A DNA stretch of 60,000 nucleotides from Membranipora membranacea (lineage: Eukaryota; Bryozoa; Gymnolaemata; Cheilostomatida; Membraniporidae), in NCBI GenBank assembly GCA_914767715.1, contig OU612070.1:4545501-4605500 (forward strand). Direction: 5' to 3'. The notes under the pieces were generated by a model. That model had not been told where the DNA came from and did no database searches. It saw only the letters and a program-made list of their open reading frames with translations. The position numbers and the translations under genes are program-made. Position 1 is the stretch's first letter. Each line of letters starts with the position of its first letter. Below, in pieces: positions 33,463-44,999 of this stretch.

Positions 33463-36400
33463 AGGGCATTGGGAGGGCAATGGCTAGACTGTAGCTCATT
33501 TCAACTACAAAACCCCTTTGAATTAGAAGTACATGTAATAAGCTGATAGCTAAAGTTTTATAATTACCTGGGGTAGGATATGTTGGACATGATGTACCCA
33601 GTTCTGTAACGATGGATCACACAGATCTCTGACAGGGATTCCCTCAAAATCAAGGTTTTCCACAAAGTTATCTCTTTGTGCCTCCTCTTCATCCTCTTCC
33701 TCCTCAGCATCAAACTGATAATAGTCGTGAGGAGATACATGTGTGCCGGCACTGAGGAGAAAATATGATATTTAATGTATTCTGTTTGTTATACAGAAAA
33801 TTCAGTGTTTTACACTATGGAGTTGTGCTTTTGTTACACAGAAAGTGCAACTCCTAAGTTATAATATCCAACGGATTTTCTGCCAAATGCATAAATTCTG
33901 TTGTGATCATAGGCTTGTGTTCACCAATTTTAAATAGCCGATTTTCTGAGTTTTGGTGCAACAATATTTTTCAATCACAATATGTTTTTGAACTGGCTTA
34001 TAAGGTCAGACAGTTGACATACTGAATTTCTATTTCTAACAGTTAAATTATCGTGATCAAATTTGATAGTAGGCTTACCCAATTCTAGCAATCTGTGCTC
34101 TGAGATAATTAGACTCATTTCCAGGGAATGGAGGGTAGCTGACTACGGGTGCATCTAGTCGTCCGGTGAAAAACTTTTTGATTTTCCTTGCGTTGACAAG
34201 TTGCTGTGGGGTTACATTGGGAAGCTTTTTCCATGGTTTGCCAGCTGAAACACAAGAAAGAGATGTTTTAATAATATTGCATCATTGAGTAGTTGTATTT
34301 CTAATCAACAATTAATGTTGGAATGAAAATCTCAGTATATGGTTATTGTTGTAAAAGTTTGTTGTGGCTCCTAAAAGCCATCCTTAAAATAACTCAAAGT
34401 ACACAGTATTTCTAACCATGAAATAACGAAGTAAAACTTACGTTCGTTACAGACGAAGTATGTTTTCTTGTTGACACCTGTTCGAGCCTCCTCTTTAGGA
34501 GTGACAGGTGGAGGTTTCCATGCAGGTTTAGGTGTGTCATCCTCTTCAGTCTCCTCATCCTCATCACCTTCTTCTTTCTCTGTTGTATCCTCATCCTGTT
34601 CTGGCTCCGCCTACAAATTTAGTACAAAGATAATAACATAGGATCGAAGTTATAATTTTCATTTATTTTACCTTGGCATGGTATTCAAAACTATCGATTA
34701 AAATCATCCCTCCAAAATTTCGACCAATTCGCCTTATTTTATAGAAAAAACCATAGACATGATTAATAATTTTTGGTATTATGTCTATGGCTTCCAACTT
34801 TCTGACAGCACAGTCACAGACGATACATATAAACTTATGTAGATTACATGCTGTGCAGGACATGGATGTGAGGTGTTTTGGATACAGGAGATAGGCAAGT
34901 GTCTATCCCGCCAAAAAATGGTGGAACAAATATTTACTGGAGTGGTACAAGTGGGATGCATGATGACTTGAATCCAAATTAAGGCAATTTGGAAGATGGA
35001 CCATTAAACTGGCCATTACCTGCAGTTGTTGTAACTCCAAAAATTCGTCCAGCTAGGATGGAATAACAGTTCTTGTGAATATTAAAAATGTCAACGGTTG
35101 CTTATCTGAAGTAAGCTGGTTTCAACATAGCTTGTGGCTTTTTATATTTGTAAACAACACTCATTTTAATTTGATTTAAATTGATTCATCTAAGGATGGT
35201 ATCAATTATTTTTATTTGCCGATCATTTCTAACATACCTCTTCCTCTTCTTCCTCCTCTTCTTCCTCTCCTTCCCTGTATTCAACTTCTGCTACATAATA
35301 ATTCTGTTCGGTTCCTAATACTTTACCCCACAACCTGCAGAAAGCGACACTAAACGTGAGCTCCACGTAACATAAACATTGATGTACATGTCAATCAATT
35401 CATTCGATAGTAAACAAATCACTCAAAAAATGAAATGGTGTGTAGTTTTACAGTTTTATTGTCCTGAATCGGTAGACAGGCTGATCAAGTGTCGCATATC
35501 ATTTGGCCTCATCCCCGATTGGTGAGATCAGCACCTATTGAGATGCTCAATCAGCAGTGAAATGTAGCACCAGAAGCTTATCTTAATCCTGAGGTCCGTA
35601 CCTGACGTGTTGTAAGAGATGGTTGTCTACTAGATTTTTCAAGGCAAGCCACATCCTGTAGCATTCTTCTCTGTTCAATCCGATGCCGGCTTGTTCAAAG
35701 TAGAAGCTCAGCTCCATGAGATTGGGGAGGGGTGTGTCTACATCTTCTTCTTGTGCCTCTGCTTCCTCTTCACCATCCCCCTTCTGAAAAATTCATAGCT
35801 ATTACTATCATATTAAGATACACAATGGTATGGTACCATAGATTTCCTAGTTCAAGTTTGATCCATTTTTCCCCTCATTGGATTCCCCCCCCCCCTCTAC
35901 TGACCTTCGGATTGTCAGTAGAGGGGGCAATCCAATGAGGGAAAAATGGATCAAACTGGATCTACAGATTTCCCATAATGCACCTTCAACATGGTATTCC
36001 AGGAAAATCATGTGAGCATAGACTGTACAATTATTATAACTGTTTGTACGAGCCTGAAGTGATTGATTTCAACTTACGGCTATACATGATTGACCTGCTA
36101 GCTTCAGGCTGCCTATCAAAGTGTTATTGGCCTATGAAACCCATTCAAGCAATGTATTTGTTATTATCAAGGTCATCATGAGCTAGCTAATTCATAAAAA
36201 CTACAATCAACCTTAGCCTACCAAGTGTCCAATATTGAAGTTTACTCATAAATGAAATTGAAAGAAATCCTATCTTGAGAGCAGTCTGGCAGCTATAATA
36301 GCGATGAATATTTCTACCAAGTAACTGTTCATAGTCTACTGTAGATTGTTCTAAGTGAAATGATAGCCATATGAAAGCCTTACCTGCTTTGCCTAGAAAT

Positions 36401-37501
36401 GATAAAAATTAAAAGGAATTTACCTCTCATACATTCAAATCTGTTGGCAATGTGGTGGGTTTGTGTGTTTGTCACCCCTTCTCCATTGAACAACAAAAAA
36501 AGCCAACTAAATACTGCTGTACTACTGTACCTTGAATAGTTTTTCCTGTATTTGACAGAGTGCAACTTCAGTTGATCTGTCGATTTTATCTTGGACTGTG
36601 TCTACATCTGATTTGAATTGTGATCTTTTTGTCTCTTTACTAATGTCTTCTATAATGTCGACTACATCTGATGGTCTCTCATCTAGAACTTTAGTGAGTA
36701 CTTTGCTGAGATGGTCATATCTGTAGAGGAAACACATGATGCTGTCAGCTATAGGACATTTAATCTTTTTTTCAATACTCTTCTCATTACTCTCAATTAT
36801 TACTAATGAGAAGCGACTTGCATGCTTCCTTTATCGGTGTGAGTTACAGTGCAAGTCAAACCCATTCATCCAATTGCAGACTTGACTCACCTATTTAAAA
36901 ATTTCAAATTTTATAATTTGCTTCAACACAAACATGGGGAATTTTGGGCAAACTTCATAGACCTTTGTGGGTCACACCCAAATATACAAGCATGTGCAAG
37001 TGTAAATAATGGATTGATGAAGGATTAGATAAACTATTTCCTCCAGTCTGATTTGGGAGCACATGTAAAGCGGAGAGACAAACAAATTTGAGTGACAACC
37101 ATTAGCAACCAAGTTATAATTTATAGATCAATCTGTCCAGTATGATTATTATTCACTGGCCATCAAAGTTTAGCATGATTAGATAAAGCATCTGAGAGTA
37201 TTTTTATCCAACCTAACAAGGGGGCTATGATTAGATTCTGTGCACTTGTATCTGACCCAGACAAACCTTTATTTGTTTCCTGTGTGTGTTCAACATTTGT
37301 CATACTCATTCTTAAAACACACTACCATTGAGTTGATTCTTAAAATTAAATATTCTTATATATGTTCTCGCTTCCCCATAATAAGTTGATAGAGACTTAC
37401 AAATTTCCTCCAGTTTTGCTGCTTCTTGTTAGTAGGAAGGATTTAGCAGTCAAAAACTCAACCTCTTTAGAGACAGGCTCCGCAGGATTGTCTGAAGACA
37501 T
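32616..37501 (-). CDS. RSPH4A/RSPH6A-like: Radial spoke head protein 4/6 homolog, 10 exons, 528 aa
   Basis: Exons: 37501-37401, 36720-36531, 36392-36384 (microexon), 35783-35602, 35334-35238, 34610-34442, 34244-34079, 33751-33568, 33309-33050, 32844-32616. All are GT-AG, phases agree, 1587 nt, TAG stop. The Met at 37501 opens [20 protein letters not shown]. Family landmarks in order: [24 protein letters not shown]-type [151 protein letters not shown]. Several Glu-rich spacers and an acidic C-terminus are typical. The length is close to the single spoke-head protein of invertebrates (about 520 aa) and shorter than the mammalian paralogs. The protein sits in the head of the 9+2 axonemal radial spoke and relays signals from the central pair to dynein, so it implies motile cilia or sperm flagella. 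Confidence 0.96.
33429..33460. repeat. (AT)n dinucleotide repeat
   Basis: About 16 AT units in the spoke-head intron between the exons at 33751-33568 and 33309-33050. Confidence 0.95.
35855..35957. repeat. Near-perfect 103-nt hairpin in a spoke-head intron
   Basis: AGTTTGATCCATTTTTCCCC (35855 onward) is matched by its complement ending at 35957. The arms meet as CTCTACTGAC and GTCAGTAGAG around a 9-base loop (CTTCGGATT). One arm carries an expanded poly-C run (about 13 C) against about 6 G in the other. On the transcript it ends about 70 bases upstream of the acceptor of the exon at 35783. Confidence 0.92.
36384..36392 (-). other. Predicted 9-nt microexon of the spoke-head gene (encodes Ala-Lys-Gln)
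   Basis: On the minus strand TTTCTAG|GCAAAGCAG|GTAAGG has a proper acceptor and a strong donor around nine bases. Both neighbouring exons meet in phase 0, so inclusion or skipping keeps the frame. The protein part is an acidic linker where three residues are tolerated. Only transcript data can decide. Confidence 0.5.
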
Positions 37502-38764
37502 GATTTATGTGTTAGAAGTCCTCAACAAGCAGCTGTAATGTTAGTGTTCTACTCTCTTTGGTTGTAAAACTGGAATGATTCCTACTGCCCAACAATCAAG
37601 ATTGAGAAGGCGTTGTTTACTGGTCTCTATAGAAACATAGCAACGCCTCGTTATGACTTTACAATTATATGATAATTGTAGAACATCGGGATATGTAGCC
37701 AACTTTCTGAAAAATTAAAGGATTGTTTCGAACACTCAGCAGACCCAGTCCACACATTTATCACCCGCTTCCGGCACTTATTTTCCCATTTATTTTTTCT
37801 TCAACTCCAGTAACATTAATTCATGTTTTGGGTGCTGTAGTGTAAGGTGTGGAAAGCATGTCCAAGTCTAAGGTGTTGTGAGTCATAGTTTGATTTTGAA
37901 GCAACCAATGCATCACCACAGAGGGGTTGCTGGTGATGTATGCAGGGATAATAGCGGGGGTAAATAAGTTATTTATACCCTTCCATTCTCCCCGCTGTAT
38001 GTATGGCCCATGGGACATGTCAAATTGTCTTGCAGCACAATGGGGATTTAGGTGCTGTATTGGACATTTATCATTGTCTTGTAGCCCAACAGCGTTGTAT
38101 AGGTGCTATATGGGACATGTATTGCAACACAACACAAACTAGCTACTATAAATATCATCCATAGTACGAAACGGACTAACTTTACTTTTTCTGTAATGAA
38201 GGTTTCTTCCAAGCAATGGTACTCAGTAGATCAAGTTCCTTCCCTCTGAGAAAATGGATATACACCTAAAAAGCTTTGTATCAAGCCAGATCAAGCAACT
38301 ATGATACATGACTTTTGCAATATCACTCCGCAGCTAACCAGAGGGAACAAACTTGTTCCAGGTATTTGGTAACCTTGTTCACACTAGGTAGGCTATTTGG
38401 TACTTGCCGACTTAATATAATTACAAACCACATGTCTGCCAACACCCTGTGAGGGCACAGGTTGCAGTATAACAGCCCGACAGACATACCACCAGATAAC
38501 TGCTATCTAGTTATATTGTGTCCCGCATTATGGTACCATATCAAGCCTACAGTGATTTTAAGCCCTACGATATGCGATTCGGATGTTGGTGATTTGAAAC
38601 CCGCCATGTAGCAAGCTAAAAGTAAGACTGAACAGTAAAACCAGTCAATGTACATTTATAACAACCACCTACCATAGACAAGCATATGTTCCAATTGTAA
38701 TGCCTGTTCACAATAATTGTCCTTGCCTTTTCAGGGCACACTGCCTGCAGCTTAGGAGTTAACA
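37502..38764. promoter_or_regulatory. Head-to-head intergenic region between the spoke-head and CoA-transferase genes
   Basis: 1263 bp separate the two start codons, which point away from each other. It must carry both 5' UTRs and promoters, possibly shared. No TATA box was recognised. The CoA-transferase ATG follows a likely intron acceptor or leader (CCTTTTCAG at about 38736), which suggests a non-coding first exon further upstream. Confidence 0.4.
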
Positions 38765-41700
38765 ATGGCTTTGTCATTGCTTCGCCAGGCGAGGGCTATT
38801 GCAAACACATCAAAGTATGGAGCGTTTCGCAGAGGCTTCAACATCGCCAGGTCATTCTCAAGTTCAGACTACTCACATGAGCCGTTTTATGTTGTTCCTG
38901 GCAGAGAGCCAAAGTGGATGTCCGCTGATGAAGCAGTTTCTTTAATCAGATCAGGTCGGTTTTTGTTACTAAGTTCTTACTTACACATCTTTCATTTTTG
39001 CACAATCTGCTTTGACACACAGGATAGTTGTGATTCTTCAAAACTAATTAATCAGAATTTCTTGATTGTATACTCCGGAGATGGTAATAAGTGTTGAGTT
39101 TCATGAGATAGGGGAACATGCATACATCAGCAAGCATTGGAAATGATAATTTTCCTCAAAATGGTTCATGGTATTTTCCGCCTCCTCTGGTCTGCTGGAA
39201 TTCTTCAATGCTACATCTCATGTCATAATCGGAACTGATCATTGATTTATTATATAATTTTACATGAAGTCTGCTTTTGCAGATCATAAGGTATATGTGC
39301 ACGGAACAATGGCGACCCCATTTGCCTTACTTGATGCTCTGATGAAGCATGGTAAGGATGCACAGCTGAAGAATGTAGAGCTTATCCACCTACATCTGGA
39401 AGGCGAGTGCAACTGGAACAGCCCAGAGTATGAAGGTGAGTGGGTTATCTTTAGCCTGAGCAAGGAGTGTCTAACTCTTTGGCCTGAGTACCATTTTTAT
39501 ATTTGGCCTGTCAATGGTTGGCAAGTACATTTTCCATTCTAAATATAACACAAAGCTGTCTAGCTACTACTTCAAAGAAGAATTACATGGGCCCACTGAT
39601 TGAAAAATTTCAAACTTGGTCAATAATGCTCAGTTTGGCATCTCAAATTATTTTGCTGTGCGAAATACTAGCTAGAAATGATCTATAAAACATAGTTGAT
39701 AGAGTATGGATAGTAGATAACTTCATCCAATAACCTTTGTCTAGAATATCAACCTTAACAGTAGTACATGAACGTGGAAGCTTATTGAGCTTGTACAGTA
39801 CATGGGCATCATTTCTAACACGATACATTACTTTGATCCAGCAATGCTATCATCTATTTCAGTGTATAAATATTGCGTAACTACTGCAAAGCCTGCTTCC
39901 AGTCAATATGTTACTTAGACCTTTTCATAGTCTTTAATCATCTCATGTTTGTATTTTCATATCTGTGTATAGGCATCATCAGAAGCAACAACATGTTTAT
40001 TGGGGCAGCATGCAGATCCGCAGTGAATGAGGGCCGAGGAGATTTCATGCCAATATTCTTATCAGATATACCATTACTATTCCGACGTAAGATCATACAA
40101 CTTGATGCAGCCCTTGTGCAGGTTACTCCCCCTGACAAACACGGTTTCTGCTCACTAGGGGGCAGTGTGGACTGCACAAGGTCTGCAATACAGAACGCTG
40201 GATATATTGTTGGTGAGTATATAAGTTATATCTACATAAAAATTGCTTTTGAGTGAAGCTAAATGAAAGAAACTTACTGAGAGATTGGACTAGACTTTTG
40301 ATTGATTATGAGCCATATGATTTGCGTATCAAGCTATGATTAACCAAGGAGAACTTGAGGAACTCCACATATATGTATGACCATTGAACCATATGATCTT
40401 ACATTTGCTTTATGTATGAATTATCAGATTTTTTTAATTCACATATAAAGCCTTCCATATGCAAAATATCATTGGAACAATTTGGTATTCAATGAAAGGT
40501 TATGTCTTTGAAAATAATTCTCTTTACAAAGGACTAGTCAATCCTAACATGCCTCGTACATTTGGGGACGGTATCATACACCAGAGTCATTTCGATGCCA
40601 TGGTGTCTACCGATGCACCGATGCCTACTCGTGAACCTGCTACACCTAGTCAAGTGGAGAAGAAAATAGGAGAGATCATTGCTGCTAACCTGGTGTTAGA
40701 TGGTGCAACACTTCAAATGGGTATGTCATGAAAAATACTTGCTGCCTGTCTGGCTCTGAGAAAGAAAGTCTTATTATTCTGCTTTGTAATATGAGTCTCC
40801 AGATTTCTACTGGTCAACTGTGGTGCCAATCAAGAGCAGGTAACTCTGAATTCCTACATGGTTAAACGCAATGGCTAAATTCTTGTGAGAAACCTACGAT
40901 CAGTAACATGAAAAAATCCGGACATGCTATTTTGAGATTTGCCGGTCCATTTTTTTCTGAAGAGTTAGCTATTTTATTGAGCATGGTACTCGGCAAAGCA
41001 GATGGGATTAGCTCTCAATTTCATTAAGTAATAATTAACTGGGTCAAGGATTGATAGGGGGATGGGAAAGTGGTATATATAAAGCTTAAATTCATTTGAC
41101 TGAATGAAGTTTTCTGCATGGGTGTGTAAAATAGACTCCCCCAACTCACCTCAGTGCCACTCACATTATTGAACCACTTTTATATACTTTTCATGTGGCT
41201 TCAAACTCATATAAAAAACAATGGGCTGTATAAATTTGGAGTTATCTGCTCTCAATTTGCATGCGGTTTGTTATCAATAGTTATCCTCTCTTGTCATTAT
41301 TAGCTGATTTTGATTGACAGTTTATGCAGGGGATATCCCATTTCCCCTTTCCAAAGTTGCAATTAGAACCCAAAATAAACTCATTGTTCTTGCACATGCG
41401 CAAATTCAAGTCACGCATGATACATACTTAGCCTTACGACACCTGCTTTGTGGTAATGATAGCCTAGTTTATCAGTGATCTACATGCCCAGTCAGATCAC
41501 GAGAGTCAGTATGCTCAATTTGCTAAAATAATTCATTTGGCTTTTTACCTGCAAGCTTTATTTTGGGACTATGATCAACAATGGAGATATTCAGAAATGC
41601 AGAAATTCTCAACTACATAGGAAAATAATTTTAATCTTGGCATTGCTTAGTTAATTTTGACCATCAATCATTGTCATCACTCTTATTCAATGCCGAGATT

Positions 41701-44276
41701 ATTCAAGATTGACAAATAATAAATGTTACAAGGGTGAGTAGTACAGATCATGAATAAATTAGAAATTGCCTTCCCCCTGTTAACTCTTGATGGAGTATAA
41801 TGATATTATTCATATTAGTCTCAGGACCGATCATGCCTTCTCCCTGAGTTTTAGCGTGGTATCTTATACAGTTTTTTAAGAGCTGTAGAAACAAGTTCAC
41901 TTGCATCACAATATATAAACCTAAATATTTTTTTGTAATCTTTCTTTGGTGATATACAGTCTTAGCCTGTGGTCCCAGTGTTTTATAGGTTTAACAACAT
42001 TTACATTACAGGCATCGGAAATATACCGGACACTGTTTTATCTAGCCTGTGGGCTCATCGTGATATCGGAGTTCATACTGAGATGTTTTCAGATGGACTC
42101 GTTGATCTAGTTGAGAAAGGTGTGATCACTAATGCCAAGAAGAATATTCATCAGGGCAAGATAGTCGGTGGATTCTGTGTAGGAACTAGAAGATTGTACG
42201 ACTTTATAGACAATAATCCTTCTATAGGTTAGTGCTCAGATTTTGTAGATAGGCTGTACAATTCCGTAACCAATGATACTGGATCATATCAGCTAACAAG
42301 GATAGAGTATTTATCCTGATGTAACTTCGTATATAGTAAAAATTAACGGCACATCGAATGTTTGTCAACAAGTCAACAAAGCATGCCAAGACAGGCTTTG
42401 TATAACTTTACCTAGATCCGGATGAGAACCTTCGATTTGTGATTTTATTATGCTGGTTTTTTTTACTGACAACCAGTCAACTACATGAAGTGTCAATACA
42501 TGAAATGTGATTGATTAAATTCAGTGAAACTGTATTCTTTCAGGTAACTGTCAGCGTAATTCTATTACATAATTCCCCATGGTTTTCTCTATATATTCTA
42601 GTCATGCTAGACATTGCTTATGTGAATAATCCCTCAATCATAGCCCGGAATCCTAAGGTGACAGCTATCAACTCATGTATAGAGGTTGACATCACTGGAC
42701 AGGTGGTCTCGGACTCGATCGGCAGACGATTCTACTCTGGTAGGTATAATACATGTGATATCTTCTTAAGGAGTAATTGTGCCTGATTTCTATCTTCCTT
42801 ATCGGCCTTGAATCTGAACTGACATGATACAATCACCCTGTTTCCATGGATCGTCCTGAGTCTAATTTCGGGGCTGTTCAAGCCATGGGAATACCTGCCA
42901 GTCCGCATTAAGCTCGAAGTATAAGTTTTCGCTGAGCTGTGCGAGTAACAATGGGCTGTCGTTTCCGAGAAGTTAGCAACAAAGAATTTGACCAAAGATG
43001 CCCGGGTTTAAGTCCCAGTGTTGGCAGATTATTTTGATGTTTCCGTCTCAGCTCTATCCGTGGAAATGGATGCATATTTCGAGGGCGAGCCAAGAGGTGA
43101 AAACTCAGCTTGATTATCATCGAAACATAGTGAATGTCAGAGTTTAATCAGAAGGGAATAAGTGACAAGAATATTGTCTATCTTTTGTTATTTGTGTGTC
43201 AACCTTATTGCAAGTGCTTTGTCCACATGGTGTTGCGTGCAAAAGTAAGTGGATCCATCTCCTAAATGCCATAATATTTAACAACTTTTACCACAAGTTT
43301 ATATCAATAGGTGTGTATAGTTTTCGGAGAGAAGAAATGCTGCTCCAGATCTTGTTTATTTGCCTGTTCTGCTGATAGCCAATGGTGACGCGTTGTCATG
43401 AGAGTCAATTGAAAATGTGACATCTCATCGAACAGTGAATAAGGCTAATTAGTTGAAATCACTCTCAAAGTAAATTAAGGGATAAACAGCGCTCCCCTCC
43501 TCCCATTAACAAGTTCCTCAATTTTCATAGATCTAATATGTTACAAGAGGCTGATTTGATGAGTTAATTTGCTTGTTTCCTATGTGTAGGTGTCGGGGGA
43601 CAGGTTGATTTCCTGAGAGGAGCCGCGTTAAGTCAGGACGGACTTGGCAAACCCATTCTTGCGATGCCCAGTACTACAAAGAGAGGAGAGTCGAAGATTG
43701 TACCGTTCATCAAACAAGGTAGTGTTAACTCTAATCATAAGTAGAGTTGCCGCATAGCTGTTCCTGAGTCCATATTGACATTCAGTGCAGCACTGCAAAC
43801 ATTGGCCTGTGTTGTTGTTCTTGTTCTTAAATTTGTCTCTACTATGGCCAATTTCGTTGCATAACCCTCCACCAGGGAGAATGCCTGCACACATTACAAG
43901 AGGCCCCTTCTAAAAAGTGTAGATGGCTACAAGGGAGAGGGGGTTATTGTAAAGGGTTACTACCCTCGTGTAAAACATCAAATAAGGTATTAAAATATGG
44001 CACTATGTCTACGCTTGCCAATGCCTCTGAGCAGCAAAGAGATTCTGTTGATGATATATCCGAAACGTGTGCATTGTTTTATGTTTAGGATCGGGTGTTG
44101 TGACTACCCGTGCTCATGTACACTACATCGTCACCGAGTACGGAATAGCGAATCTATTTGGTAAGAATGTTCGACAGCGAGCACACGAGCTCATACAGAT
44201 CGCACACCCTGATCACAGGGAGTCACTGGAGAGGTCATCGTATGACAGATTTAACTGTATGCCCACAGCTTGGTGA
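38765..44276 (+). CDS. Mitochondrial acetyl-CoA hydrolase / 4-hydroxybutyrate CoA-transferase, 8 exons, 480 aa
   Basis: Exons: 38765-38954, 39283-39435, 39973-40212, 40532-40720, 42012-42227, 42602-42739, 43590-43718, 44089-44276. All are GT-AG with consistent phase, 1443 nt, TGA stop. The N-terminus (MALSLLRQARAIANTSKYGA plus an Arg/Ser-rich stretch) is a mitochondrial targeting peptide. Family motifs follow: VYVHGTMATPFALLDAL, MFIGAACRSAVNEGRGDFMP, IQLDAALVQVTPPDKHGFCS, LVNPNMPRTFGDGIIH, GATLQMGIGNIPD, HTEMFSDGLVDLVEKGVI, AINSCIEVDITGQVVSDSIG, GVGGQVDFLRGAAL, GVVTTRAHVHYIVTEYGIA, ELIQIAHPDHRE. Glu281 in HTEMFSDG is the expected catalytic glutamate of class I CoA-transferases, which forms the glutamyl-CoA thioester. 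The enzyme moves CoA between acetate or succinate and other short acyl groups, with a plausible role in acetate or propionate metabolism under low oxygen. The exact substrate is not readable. A decayed copy lies at 55.7 kb. Confidence 0.95.
42880..43135 (+). mobile_element. Probable tRNA-derived SINE in CoA-transferase intron 6
   Basis: GCTGAGCTGTGCGAGTAACA and, about 70 bases on, CCCGGGTTTAAGTCCCAGTG look like a worn A box and B box. The surrounding 250 bp is GC-richer than the intron. Confidence 0.4.
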
Positions 44277-44391
44277 GGTATGTGATACCTCTCAAAATAT
44301 ATCCATTAGCTCCCTGTAACTGCCAGCATGGCCTAATTTTAGCTCAATTTGTTAGTCCATTTGTCAATGCCAAAAAATTAACCTATAAGCC

Positions 44392-44418
44392 CCCCCCCCC
44401 CCCCCCCCCCCCCCCCCC
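44392..44418. repeat. Poly-C run (about 27 nt)
   Basis: An uninterrupted C tract about 115 bases downstream of the CoA-transferase stop, in its presumed 3' UTR. A poly-G tract of matching length class lies at about 44981-44999, so the transcript could pair the two. Confidence 0.9.
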
Positions 44419-44899
44419 GTAAGGCTTGCAGTAGGTATCTATAACCCAGTTATTGTTAGTTCCTTGTTGGGTGGTTTTTAAATAGATATAATATTTTTCT
44501 TAAATTGACATAAATCTCGCTAATCTGTAATCAAGAATTTTTGTGTGATATTTCTGGCGCTGAACTTCTATATTATAATGGTCACTTATTAGGCCATCAA
44601 AGTTCTACATCTGTCTGCTAACCCGGTGATTCATTTTATATCTAGTTTTGTTGATAATTTATGATCACTTTAACTCTACTGTACCAGTAGTGATTTTGGT
44701 CGCATGAGAGGACACACATCCCCTCTCCACAAGCAATGAGTTTTATTTTACTCAGTAATCGCTATCGTAGGCTATCTTAAATTTAACAGTTCATCTGTTT
44801 CTGCGTTATGTTTTATCTTTATATTTTGTTGATAGGTGAAGGCTTTCTGTTTTCAGCACATTATTCATGATTCGGTTGTGGTTTAAATTGATTTAATGT

Positions 44900-44905
44900 A
44901 ATAAA
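44900..44905 (+). promoter_or_regulatory. Candidate polyadenylation signal for the CoA-transferase gene
   Basis: AATAAA about 620 bases after the stop codon. It is the first canonical hexamer noticed downstream. Confidence 0.4.
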
Positions 44906-44980
44906 AATATGTCAATGAAAATCTAAAACCTATGAGCCACGTTTATCGGAATGTAAGAATGATCTATAAGTTATTAAGGG

Positions 44981-44999
44981 GGGCGGGGGGGGGGGGGGG
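44981..44999. repeat. Poly-G run
   Basis: GGGGCGGGGGGG-type tract. It is complementary to the poly-C run at 44392-44418 and lies about 580 bases beyond it. Confidence 0.85.
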
